Assembly: GCA_030263275.1 (NCBI GenBank)
Contig: SZOR01000087.1
Span: 1 to 17,732 of the forward strand
Source: DSNY01 sp016861185
GTDB taxonomy: Bacteria > Pseudomonadota > Gammaproteobacteria > Burkholderiales > Burkholderiaceae_F
Length of the DNA stretch: 17,732 nt
Direction: 5' to 3'
Shown: positions 1 to 6,838 of the stretch, one piece after another
Numbering within the stretch: the stretch's first letter is position 1
Layout: each line of letters begins with the position of its first letter
Translations under genes and position numbers: made by a program
Notes under the pieces: generated by a model
The model's database searches: none
The model's input: only the letters and a program-made list of their open reading frames with translations
Told to the model about the DNA's origin: nothing

Positions 1-349
1 GCTCACGCGCGTGTACATCCCGCGCGCGAGCGACCTCGGCAAGCTCACGATCTTCGGCAGCAACGTCTCGTACCTGATCGACACGATCGATCACAACCTG
101 CAGGCGTCCGCGCCGCCGCGCTTCCAGCGCACCGTCGTCTACGACAACCTGCCGGTCGAGGCGATCGAGGAGTTCCGCGCGCTGTCCGCGCGCCAGGCGC
201 AGGAACTGATCGAGCTGCTCGACACCTGGCTGGCACGGCACGACCGCGATGCCAACCCGCTGGTGCGTGGCAGCGGGCGCGTGCGCGCCGGCATGGGCAT
301 CTTCTACTTCGAGGACAACCTCGGCCAAACAGAGGGGACAGGACAATGA
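1..349 (+). CDS. DUF6502 family protein, C-terminal part (5' end outside window)
   Basis: This frame is open from the first bases of the window and stops at TGA 347-349, so only about the last 115 residues are seen. The visible part has an FGSN segment, then YLIDTIDHNL, a PPRFQRTVVYDNLP segment and a C-terminal GRVRAGMGIFYFED block. From memory this resembles the C-terminal half of DUF6502 proteins, which commonly sit beside DUF5666 proteins in proteobacteria; no function is established for the family. The visible part has no membrane segment and looks cytoplasmic. Its stop codon overlaps the ATG of the next gene (ATGA, 346-349), so the two are probably translationally coupled and co-transcribed. 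The family name rests on recalled similarity plus the DUF5666 context; that the gene is real is much more certain than its name. Confidence 0.7.
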   Translation, partial: LTRVYIPRASDLGKLTIFGSNVSYLIDTIDHNLQASAPPRFQRTVVYDNLPVEAIEEFRALSARQAQELIELLDTWLARHDRDANPLVRGSGRVRAGMGIFYFEDNLGQTEGTGQ

Positions 350-1767
350 AAACGACACTCGCTCGCTTGCTGCCCGCTTCGATCGCCGGTGCCGTCGCGC
401 TCGCAGGCTGCGGCGGCGGCACCGAAGGCACGGGCGGCGTGCCGCCGCCGGCGCCGGCGAGCTATTCGACTGGGGTGATGACCGTCGGCAGCGTCATCGT
501 CAACGGTGTGCGCTACGACGACACCAACGCGACGGTGATCATCGACGACAACACCGCGGCGCGCACGCAGTTGCGCGACGGCATGGTCGTCAAGGTGCGC
601 GGCCGTATCAACGACGACGGCGTGACCGGCACGGCCGAACGCATCGAAGTCGAGAACGAGCTGCGCGGCACCGTGACGACGATCAACACGTCCGTGAATC
701 CGCCGACCTTTACCGTCAGCGGCGTGCTCGTGCAGACCGACGATGCGACGGTGTTCGCCAACGGCGTCACGATCGATGCGCTGCCCAACGCGAAGGTCGA
801 GGTGCACGGCCTGCGCGACGCCGCCGGCGTGCTGCGGGCCACGCGCGTGGAGGTGCAGACCGGCACGGGCCTCGCCGACGAGTTCAAGGGGACGATCACC
901 GCGCCGTTCAACGGCACGACGTTCGGCATCGGCGCGGTCGTCGTGACGGTGAGCACGCAGCCGCCGGCGACGTTCACGCCCGCGGGCTGCAACGCGGCCG
1001 GGTTGACCGCCGGGCGCGTGGTCGAGGTGCACGGCAGCTTCACCGGCGCCAACCAGTTCAACGCGACGCGGATCGACTGCGAGGATCTCGAGGACGACAG
1101 CAACGGCGTCAAACCGCCGGCCGGAGCGCGCACCGAGATCGAAGGCTTCGTGGCCAACCTCGGCGCGGCGAGCTTCACGCTCGACGGCGTGACCGTGAGC
1201 TTCAGCAGCGCCACGCAGTTCCGCAACGGCTCGCGCGAGGACCTCGTCAACGGCGTGCGCGTCGAGGTCGACGGCACGCTCAACGGAACGACGCTGACAG
1301 CCCGTGAAGTGTCGTTCAAGAGCGACCGCATCGTGCTGCAAGGCCAGGCGAGCGGCGTCACGTCGACGCAGCTCGTGGTGCTAGGCCAGACTGTGCTGGT
1401 CAATGCGCTGACGGATGTTTCGGTGAGCGGCGGTCTGGTCGACGGTGTGCGCGTGCAGGTCCGTGCGCGCTTCAGTGGAAGCGGGCAGTTGATCGCCGAG
1501 GAGGTGCGCGATCCGAGCGGCGGCAACGTCAACCGCGAGATCGTCCAGGCGCGCGTGACCGCGAAAACCGCGACCACAATCACGCTGCTCGGCGCGACCT
1601 ACAACCTGCCCGACGGCGCCACGTACAAGCGCGACGACGACACGCCCTTCCCATCGCGCGCCGACTTTCTGGCGGCGGTCGTCGCCCAGCCCGCCGGCGG
1701 AACGCTGGTCAAGGTGCGCGGCGAGCCGCTGTCGGCGGGCGTCGAGGAAGCGGAGATCGAGTTATGA
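346..1767 (+). CDS. DUF5666 repeat lipoprotein (paralog 1)
   Basis: A 473-residue exported lipoprotein. The N-terminus has a Lys/Arg n-region, a hydrophobic core and a lipobox LAGC with the lipidated Cys at residue 22. The residue after it is Gly rather than Asp, which by the E. coli sorting rule suggests the outer membrane. A Gly/Pro-rich linker (23-39) is followed by about six beta-rich repeats of 65-85 residues. Each ends in a V-x-V-x-G type strand, near residues 82, 151, 226, 306, 370 (ending RA instead of G) and 455. This is the DUF5666 repeat pattern; no biochemical role is known. The ATG overlaps the upstream stop by 4 nt and has a GA-rich ribosome-binding stretch at about 330-342. Cys215 and Cys245 in repeat 3 have no counterpart in the downstream paralog. 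The last residues (EEAEIEL) are nearly repeated at the end of that paralog. Confidence 0.87.
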   Translation: MKTTLARLLPASIAGAVALAGCGGGTEGTGGVPPPAPASYSTGVMTVGSVIVNGVRYDDTNATVIIDDNTAARTQLRDGMVVKVRGRINDDGVTGTAERIEVENELRGTVTTINTSVNPPTFTVSGVLVQTDDATVFANGVTIDALPNAKVEVHGLRDAAGVLRATRVEVQTGTGLADEFKGTITAPFNGTTFGIGAVVVTVSTQPPATFTPAGCNAAGLTAGRVVEVHGSFTGANQFNATRIDCEDLEDDSNGVKPPAGARTEIEGFVANLGAASFTLDGVTVSFSSATQFRNGSREDLVNGVRVEVDGTLNGTTLTAREVSFKSDRIVLQGQASGVTSTQLVVLGQTVLVNALTDVSVSGGLVDGVRVQVRARFSGSGQLIAEEVRDPSGGNVNREIVQARVTAKTATTITLLGATYNLPDGATYKRDDDTPFPSRADFLAAVVAQPAGGTLVKVRGEPLSAGVEEAEIEL

Positions 1768-1790
1768 CGCCGCGCCGATGAATCCGCGCT

Positions 1791-1820
1791 GAGCCGCCGG
1801 TCGCCCGGACCCGGCGGCTC
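1791..1820 (+). promoter_or_regulatory. Perfect 10-bp hairpin between the two DUF5666 genes
   Basis: GAGCCGCCGG (1791-1800) and CCGGCGGCTC (1811-1820) are exact reverse complements around a 10-nt loop. It begins 23 nt after the stop of the first DUF5666 gene and ends 85 nt before the start of the second. No T-tract follows, so it does not look like a canonical intrinsic terminator. It may protect the 3' end of the upstream message, attenuate read-through, or set unequal expression of the paralogs; these roles are inferred. Confidence 0.5.
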
Positions 1821-1894
1821 TCCGATGCGGCCGGACCGGGATCCGGCCGCCCTGATCCACAAACGTTTCACAGACAGCGCGCCGTCCGCGCGCC

Positions 1895-1900
1895 AGGAGG
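1895..1900 (+). promoter_or_regulatory. Shine-Dalgarno that fixes the start of the second DUF5666 gene
   Basis: AGGAGG lies 5 nt upstream of ATG 1906. The frame stays open upstream to another ATG at 1825, but only the 1906 start places a lipoprotein signal peptide at the N-terminus. Confidence 0.75.
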
Positions 1901-1905
1901 CCCTT

Positions 1906-3423
1906 ATGCGCCCGCAATCCATCCAGACCCTGCTGCTTGCCCTGTCTTCCAGCCTCGCCCTCGCCGCCTGCGGCGGCGGTGGCGGCAGCGCGCCGCCCTC
2001 CAATCCGCAGGTGCAGGCGACCGCGAGCACGTCGTTCGGCGTCGTCACGAAAGCCGCCGGCAGCACCGACGTCAGCGTCAACGGCGTCACGTTCGCGACC
2101 GGCAGCGGCACGATCGTCCGCATCGACGACAACCCGAAAGGCGTCGACGATCTGCGCAGCGGCATGGTCGTCAAGCTGCGCGGCCGCGACGACGGCGCGA
2201 ACGGCACGGCCGAACGCATCGAGGTCGAAAACGAAGTGCGCGGCAACGTGACCGCGGTCGATGCCGCCGCGAATCCGCAGGCATTCACCGTCGGCGGACT
2301 GCGCGTGATCGTCGACAACGCGACCGTCTACGCGAACCTGAATCCGCTCGGCTTCGCCGGCATCGCGCTCGGCGGCTACGTCGAAGTGCACGGCGTCCGC
2401 GACGCCGCCGGCAACCTGCGCGCCACACGCGTCGAGGGACAGGTGCGCGACAACGCCAATCCGGCCGACGAGCTGAAGGGTACGGTCGGCGCGCTCGACA
2501 CCAACGCCAATACGTTTGCGCTCGGCGCGGTGACGGTGAACTACGGCAACGCAACGTTCAGCCCCGCCGGCGCCAGCGAGGCTTCGCTCGCCAACGGCGT
2601 CGTCGTCGAAGTGCACGGCGCCTTCAATGCCGCCGGCACCGTGTTCACCGCCACGCGTGTGGACATCGAGGATCTCGAGGACGACAACGGCGGTCTGCGC
2701 CCGCGCGACGGCGAGCGCAACGAGAACGAAGGCTTCGTCGCCGATCTGAGCGTGGCCGCGGGAGGCACGTCCGGCACGTTCACGTTGAACGGCCGCACCG
2801 TCTCGTTCAGCGCGGGCACCCAGTTCCGCGGCGGCTCGGTAGCCGACCTCGCCAACAACGTCAGGGTCGAAGTCGAAGGCACGATCAGCGGCACCACGCT
2901 CGTCGCGCGCGAGATCCGCTTCAAGCAGGTGCGCGTGATCCTGACCACGCGCCCGACCGCGGTCGACGTCACCGCGCGCACGCTCGTGCTCTTCGGCAAG
3001 ACCGTGCGCATCAACGACCTGACCGAACTGCGCACGCGCACCGCCGGCGGCGGCAACTCGAGCACGCTCGCCGACGTGGTCGCCAACACGGACCGCGTCG
3101 AAGTGCGCGCCTTCGTCGACAACGGCGCGATCGTCGCCGAGCGCGTCGAGGAGGTCGGCTCCAGCGGCGGCGACCGCGACATCGTGCAGGCGCGCGTGAC
3201 CGCCGAGAACGAAACGACGTTCACGCTCACGCTGCTCGACACGATCGGCGTTTCGCTCGGCGGCGCGGGCGTGCAATTCGAGAACGTTGCCGATGCGCCG
3301 ATCACGCGCGCCGAGTTCTTCGCGGCCGTCGTGCCGGCCGCGGGCGGCGGCACGCTGGTCAAGGTCAAAGGAACCTACGCCGGCAACAGCCTTGCAGCGG
3401 AGGAGGCTGAGCTCGAAAACTAG
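1906..3423 (+). CDS. DUF5666 repeat lipoprotein (paralog 2)
   Basis: A 505-residue lipoprotein that is clearly a tandem paralog of the preceding gene. The lipobox is LAAC with Cys22, at the same residue number as in the first copy, followed by a Gly-rich linker. Six DUF5666-like repeats follow, with V-x-V/L-x-G/A strands at about residues 89, 159, 234, 321, 398 and 485. Long stretches match the neighbour, including the first-repeat TAERIEVENE block and the IEDLEDD block, and both proteins end in a GGTLVKV segment followed by EEAELE or EEAEIE. It differs in having no Cys outside the lipobox (Ala223 and Ile254 replace the neighbour's two cysteines), and it has longer insertions in repeats 5 and 6. 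It is presumably anchored in the outer membrane facing the periplasm. Function is unknown for the family. The start at 1906 is chosen for its strong ribosome-binding site and signal peptide. Confidence 0.87.
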   Translation: MRPQSIQTLLLALSSSLALAACGGGGGSAPPSNPQVQATASTSFGVVTKAAGSTDVSVNGVTFATGSGTIVRIDDNPKGVDDLRSGMVVKLRGRDDGANGTAERIEVENEVRGNVTAVDAAANPQAFTVGGLRVIVDNATVYANLNPLGFAGIALGGYVEVHGVRDAAGNLRATRVEGQVRDNANPADELKGTVGALDTNANTFALGAVTVNYGNATFSPAGASEASLANGVVVEVHGAFNAAGTVFTATRVDIEDLEDDNGGLRPRDGERNENEGFVADLSVAAGGTSGTFTLNGRTVSFSAGTQFRGGSVADLANNVRVEVEGTISGTTLVAREIRFKQVRVILTTRPTAVDVTARTLVLFGKTVRINDLTELRTRTAGGGNSSTLADVVANTDRVEVRAFVDNGAIVAERVEEVGSSGGDRDIVQARVTAENETTFTLTLLDTIGVSLGGAGVQFENVADAPITRAEFFAAVVPAAGGGTLVKVKGTYAGNSLAAEEAELEN

Positions 3424-3530
3424 ACCATCGGCGCAGGCCGCCGCGCCGGAGACCGGAGCGATACACCGCCGGCGACCGCGTGGCTTGAGACGCAGGCAAC
3501 CGCGCGGCGCGATCGCGCGGGGACCCGCGA

Positions 3531-3556
3531 AGGCCGCCGAGAGGCGGCCTCGTTTT
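3531..3556 (+). terminator. Rho-independent-like terminator after the DUF5666 pair
   Basis: AGGCCGCC (3531-3538) pairs perfectly with GGCGGCCT (3543-3550) around a GAGA loop, and CGTTTT follows at 3551-3556. The short stable GC stem plus T run is a standard intrinsic terminator layout. It lies 107 nt downstream of the second DUF5666 stop and upstream of the acylphosphatase, so it probably ends the DUF6502-DUF5666 transcript. Confidence 0.72.
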
Positions 3557-3611
3557 CACGGCCTCCGCTATGCTGCGCGCCGATCCGAAGCGGAGAACCG
3601 AACGGGACGGA

Positions 3612-3905
3612 ATGGCGCAGCAGACGATTCACTTCCGCATCGAAGGCGTGGTGCAGGGCGTGGGATTCCGCGACAGTCTGTGCGACGTCGCGCAGCGCTT
3701 CCGGGTCGACGGGTGGGTGCGCAATCGCAGCGACGGTTCGATCGAAGCGGTCGCACGCGGCACGCCGGCGGCGTGCGAATCGCTGCTCGCGTGGGCGCGC
3801 CGCGGACCGCCGGCCGCGCGCGTCGATCGCATCGATACGCGCCCCGCGACGCACGAAGAGGAGGCTCTCGTGGGCTCCGGCTTCCGGCGCTTGCCGACGC
3901 TCTGA
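3612..3905 (+). CDS. Acylphosphatase
   Basis: A 97-residue protein of normal length for the acylphosphatase family, which hydrolyses carboxyl-phosphate bonds such as those of acetyl-phosphate and carbamoyl-phosphate in the cytoplasm. The first signature, GVVQGVGFRD, carries the phosphate-binding Arg (R20); the second, GWVRNRSDGSIE, carries the catalytic Asn (N38). Both key residues are intact. I chose ATG 3612 rather than the in-frame ATG 3570 because it puts the signature at the usual distance from the N-terminus; the upstream GGGACGGA is only a modest ribosome-binding site. The gene follows a terminator and faces the rimJ-like gene convergently with only 10 nt between the stops, so it is probably a single-gene unit. 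Confidence 0.93.
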   Translation: MAQQTIHFRIEGVVQGVGFRDSLCDVAQRFRVDGWVRNRSDGSIEAVARGTPAACESLLAWARRGPPAARVDRIDTRPATHEEEALVGSGFRRLPTL

Positions 3906-3915
3906 ACCGCCGCGG

Positions 3916-4548
3916 TCAGCGCGTCGCGTCGCCAGGGTTCGCCGCTGCCGCGTGCGGCGCGGGCTTTTCCAGGACCGCCGTATCGAACGCCCGATTCAGC
4001 CGTGCGGTGAGCACGTGATCGCGCCAGGCGCCGTCGATGAACAGGTAGTCCTTCGCGTAGCCTTCGCGCTCGAAACCGAGCCGCGCCAGCAGCCGTCCGC
4101 TGCGTTCGTTCTCCGGCATGTAGTTCGCCTGGATGCGATGCAGCCGAAGCGCGCCGAATGCGAAGTCGATGCACGCGGCGAGCGCCTCCGTCATCAGGCC
4201 GCGTCCCTCGTGCGCCGAGTCGATCTGGTAGCCGAGCATGCACGAGTGAAACGGCCCGCGGAAGATCTGCGAGAAGTTCACTCGCCCGACCAAGGGCCCA
4301 TCGCTTTCGTCGCGCAGGAACAGCGCGAACGCAGCGGCGCACCCGGCAGCGAAGTCCTCCTCGGCACGCACCAGTTGCCGCTGCCAGTAAGCCGGCGTTT
4401 CGAAGCCCTGGGGCCGCGGCGGCTCCCAGCGGCGCAGATGCGCGCGATTGCGCGCGAAGAACTCGGCATGCTTGCCCGCCTGGCCGGCCCGCACATGTTC
4501 GATCCGCAGCCTTTCGGTCAGCAGGACAGGCAGGGTTTCACTGTGCAC
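3916..4548 (-). CDS. rimJ: RimJ-type GNAT N-acetyltransferase (ribosomal protein S5 alanine acetyltransferase-like)
   Basis: A 210-residue GNAT acetyltransferase. It closely matches what I recall of E. coli RimJ, which acetylates the N-terminal alanine of ribosomal protein S5 using acetyl-CoA. Visible family features are LTERLRIEHV at the N-terminus, WEPPRP near residue 41, NFSQIFRGPFHSCMLGY (91-107), the acetyl-CoA-binding turn HEGRGLM (113-119), ANYMPENERSGRLLARLGFE (141-160) and GYAKDYLFIDGAWRDHVLTA (163-182). The C-terminal tail of about 25 residues is Ala/Pro-rich and looks non-conserved. Translation most likely starts at GTG (4546-4548), because no upstream ATG fits better. It is convergent with the acylphosphatase and may be co-transcribed with the small exported protein upstream (72-nt gap). 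Some RimJ-like GNATs have other substrates, so the S5 target is inferred from the family. Confidence 0.88.
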   Translation of the reverse strand: MHSETLPVLLTERLRIEHVRAGQAGKHAEFFARNRAHLRRWEPPRPQGFETPAYWQRQLVRAEEDFAAGCAAAFALFLRDESDGPLVGRVNFSQIFRGPFHSCMLGYQIDSAHEGRGLMTEALAACIDFAFGALRLHRIQANYMPENERSGRLLARLGFEREGYAKDYLFIDGAWRDHVLTARLNRAFDTAVLEKPAPHAAAANPGDATR

Positions 4549-4620
4549 GGGTAGTCTCTCTCGCGGTTCGCGTCCAGGCGGCTGCGGCCGCGCGCTGTCG
4601 AATGCGTCCGGGACGAAAGC

Positions 4621-4833
4621 CTACCGCGCGCCTTTGCCCTGCGGCGCAGCCACGACCAGCGCGCCGCCTGGCGCCGCGCCCGCTGTCACGACCACGCGAG
4701 GCAGCACGACGACCGGCGTTGCCGCGGAAAGGCGCGGTTCGGCCAGGATCTGGATGCCGATCAGCGCTGCGGCGGCGGGAACGGCGGCAAGCGGTAGAGC
4801 GGCGCACCGGATCATCCAGCGGTTCGGGTTCAT
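4621..4833 (-). CDS. Small exported or membrane-anchored hypothetical protein
   Basis: About 70 residues starting at ATG 4831-4833 (MNPNRWMIRCAALPLAAV). The frame is open further upstream, but this start places an N-terminal hydrophobic segment (about residues 10-27) behind a short positive n-region, as in a signal peptide or signal anchor. A weak GGAA lies about 9 nt upstream. The rest holds a PVVVLPRVVVTAG stretch and a short Ala/Gly-rich tail. Similar LPRVVVT-bearing small exported proteins occur in Burkholderiales as I recall, with no known function. It is transcribed away from the WYL regulator with a shared 134-nt upstream region, so it could be a target of that regulator. I cannot exclude that this ORF is not translated. 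Confidence 0.5.
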   Translation of the reverse strand: MNPNRWMIRCAALPLAAVPAAAALIGIQILAEPRLSAATPVVVLPRVVVTAGAAPGGALVVAAPQGKGAR

Positions 4834-4928
4834 AGGGAGTTCCGGGAGGCAGAAGCGTTGCGGGAAGGCCTGCGGCGGCGGCGCGGATATCCACCGTCGG
4901 CCGAGTGCGCAGCGTGCGCCGCCAACGC

Positions 4929-4956
4929 TGCCAAGGCGTGGCATGTTTTTGTGGCA
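4929..4956. promoter_or_regulatory. Candidate operator: TGCCA/TGGCA half-sites upstream of the WYL regulator
   Basis: TGCCA (4929-4933) and TGGCA (4939-4943) form an inverted repeat with a 5-nt spacer. A second copy of the same half-site follows at 4952-4956 (inside GTGGCA), 13 nt from the previous one. The cluster lies in the divergent region just before the regulator's ATG 4968, separated from it by 11 nt, where an autoregulatory site would be expected. A five-base half-site in GC-rich DNA can recur by chance, so support is modest. Confidence 0.33.
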
Positions 4957-4967
4957 GACTGCCCCCG

Positions 4968-5996
4968 ATGCGCGCGAGCCGCCTGCTTTCGCTCCTGATG
5001 CTGCTGCAGACGCGCGGCCGCATGAGTGCGCATGCGCTCGCCGATGCCCTCGAGGTGTCGGTCCGGACCGTCTTTCGCGATGTCGATCAGTTGAGCGCCG
5101 CAGGCGTTCCCGTCTGGGCCGACCGCGGCCGCAACGGCGGCTTCCAGTTGCAGGACGGCTGGCGCACGAAGCTGACCGGGCTGACCAACGAGGAAGCGCG
5201 CGCGATCTTCATGACCGGACTGCCGGGTCCCGCGGCCGAACTGGGGCTGGGCGACGCGATGGCCTCGGCCGAATTGAAGCTGCTCGCGGCGCTGCCGCCG
5301 GACTGGCAGGCGGACGCGCAGCGCGTCGGTTCGCGCTTTCACCTGGATCCGGTCGACTGGTTCCGCAGCGCCGAGCCCGTCGGCCATCTGAGGGCCGTCG
5401 CCGAGGCGGTGTGGACCGAGCGCCGGCTGAAGATCCGCTACAAGAGCTGGAACCGCGAATCGGACCGGGTCGTCGACCCGCTCGGACTCGTGCTGAAAGC
5501 CGGCACCTGGTACATGGTCGCGCGCGCCGAGGGCGAAGCGCGCACGTTCAGGCTGTCGAGCATCCGCACGCTGCAAGTGCTCGACGAGCGCTTCACGCGG
5601 CCGCGCCGATTCGATCTCGGCAAGTACTGGGCCGCGTCGACCGCGCGCTTCGAAGCCGGCGTGTATCGCGGCGAGGCCTTGCTGCGCGTCTCGCCGCTCG
5701 GCTTCAAGCGGCTACAGGCCGCCGGGCCGGCCGTCGCGGCTGCCGCGGCGCGCACGGCTTCCGAACCCGAACCGGACGGCTGGATGCGCGTGACGATCCC
5801 GATCGAATCGGCCGAGGACGCCGCGCGCGAACTGTTGCGACTCGGCGCCGAGGGCGAGGCGCTCGCGCCCGAGGAACTGCGGCAACTGATGAAGGACACG
5901 GCCGAGCGGCTGGCCGCGCTGTACCGGCGCGAAGATGCGCCCAAGTCCGCGCGCAGGCGGACGCGCCGCACCGCGCCGCCCGCACGGGCGCATTGA
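4968..5996 (+). CDS. WYL-domain transcriptional regulator (YafY/DeoR-like helix-turn-helix)
   Basis: A 342-residue regulator. Residues 1-60 form a winged helix-turn-helix (RLLSLLMLLQTRGRMSAHAL, then VRTVFRDVDQLSAAGVPV and a GRNGGFQL wing). A linker leads to a WYL ligand-sensing domain around 145-215, with the signature seen as GTWYMVARAEGEARTFRLSSI (Trp181, Tyr182 and Met183, then the conserved Arg195), and a C-terminal WCX-like extension follows. Length and order match the YafY family, whose WYL domain is thought to bind nucleic acid or small ligands. ATG 4968 begins exactly at the helix-turn-helix; the longer in-frame start at 4905 adds residues with no family counterpart. Most family members sit beside the enzyme gene they control. 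Here the divergent neighbour is only a small exported protein, so the target is unclear. Confidence 0.9.
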   Translation: MRASRLLSLLMLLQTRGRMSAHALADALEVSVRTVFRDVDQLSAAGVPVWADRGRNGGFQLQDGWRTKLTGLTNEEARAIFMTGLPGPAAELGLGDAMASAELKLLAALPPDWQADAQRVGSRFHLDPVDWFRSAEPVGHLRAVAEAVWTERRLKIRYKSWNRESDRVVDPLGLVLKAGTWYMVARAEGEARTFRLSSIRTLQVLDERFTRPRRFDLGKYWAASTARFEAGVYRGEALLRVSPLGFKRLQAAGPAVAAAAARTASEPEPDGWMRVTIPIESAEDAARELLRLGAEGEALAPEELRQLMKDTAERLAALYRREDAPKSARRRTRRTAPPARAH

Positions 5997-6116
5997 ACTC
6001 GGCGCGGCGCGAACTAAGCTGCAACTGCAAGCGTCGAGTCGCGCGCGACAGGGTTTGGTGCGGGGCTCCGATCGGCCCCGGCCACCGCGTCCGGCGCGGC
6101 GGCTGCAGGGTCTGTC

Positions 6117-6830
6117 ATGCGTTCGTCCCGCGTGAACTTCACCGCCGGCCTCGCCGTTGCGCTATGCGTGTGCGGGCCCGGCGCGGCGGTCGCGAGCCCG
6201 GCACGCTCGACCGTTTGGATCGAAGTTCTGCGCGAGGACGGCCTGCGCTTCAACGGTCACCGACTCCCGCGTCACGGCGAGGGCATGGGCGTCGTGACGC
6301 CGAGCCGCGAGATCGCGACCGCCGCGCATGTTGTCTGGGGAGCGCGCACAATCACGGTCATCGACGCGCAAGGCTCGCGCCTTGCCGCGACGATCGCGCA
6401 GATCGACGGCCGAGTCGACGTGGCCGTCCTCCGCGTCGATCGTCCGCTCGAGCACTTCGCCGCGATCCGCGTCAAGCCCGCCGTGCCGGGAGAGCGCGTC
6501 GATGCCGTCGCGCGCGTGCGGTCGGACGCAGTACCAAGCATTTCGTCGGGCGTCATCGGCGCCACCCGATGGACGAGCCACGGCGTTCCCGTCCCGCTGA
6601 TCCTCTCCGGCATCAAGGGCGAAAAAGGCATGAGCGGCGGCGGGCTCTTCGACGCGGCGGGTGCGCTCGTCGGCGTCATCATCCGCATCGATCGCCCGTC
6701 GGGTTATCTGACCGCGCTCCCGATCGGCGAGCTTTGCGCGCGGCTGTCGCGTTGCGCGGCAAGGACCGAACCGGAGAAGGCGCGGCCCGCTTCGTCCGCT
6801 GCGCGCGTCGCGCGCGACCGACCCGGGTGA
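6117..6830 (+). CDS. Secreted trypsin-like serine protease (S1C/HtrA-like, no PDZ domain)
   Basis: A 237-residue exported protein with a signal peptide probably cleaved after AVA (residue 26). The chymotrypsin-fold triad is visible: His71 in ATAAHVVWG, Asp101 in GRVDVAVLRV and Ser173 in GEKGMSGGGLFD. This is the order and approximate spacing of DegP-type protease domains. The protein ends about 60 residues after the Ser, so no PDZ domain is present. The usual GxSGGP motif reads GMSGGG. The tail after residue 215 is Arg/Ala-rich and probably disordered. The predicted location is periplasmic or extracellular; the substrate is unknown. The start has only a weak CAGGG ribosome-binding site. It is convergent with the garR-like gene (8 nt between stops) and lies 120 nt after the WYL regulator with no visible strong terminator between, so co-transcription with the regulator is possible. 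Confidence 0.8.
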   Translation: MRSSRVNFTAGLAVALCVCGPGAAVASPARSTVWIEVLREDGLRFNGHRLPRHGEGMGVVTPSREIATAAHVVWGARTITVIDAQGSRLAATIAQIDGRVDVAVLRVDRPLEHFAAIRVKPAVPGERVDAVARVRSDAVPSISSGVIGATRWTSHGVPVPLILSGIKGEKGMSGGGLFDAAGALVGVIIRIDRPSGYLTALPIGELCARLSRCAARTEPEKARPASSAARVARDRPG

Positions 6831-6838
6831 GTCCCGCG

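Noticed and set aside
304..1583. Long minus-strand frames opposite the first DUF5666 gene
   Set aside because: Compositional shadows of the repeat lipoprotein, without signal peptide, ribosome-binding site or family motif.
346..3423. Repeated motifs in the DUF5666 genes as a DNA-level repeat or CRISPR-like array
   Set aside because: The repeats are diverged protein domains of 65-85 residues, not identical short DNA repeats with spacers.
3500..3520. GCGCGATCGCGC palindrome upstream of the terminator
   Set aside because: Self-complementary CG-rich strings of this length are expected often in such DNA, and nothing in the context gives it a role.
6807..6818. GTCGCGCGCGAC palindrome at the protease 3' end
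   Set aside because: It lies inside the coding tail and consists of alternating CG; no T-tract follows, so there is no terminator support.
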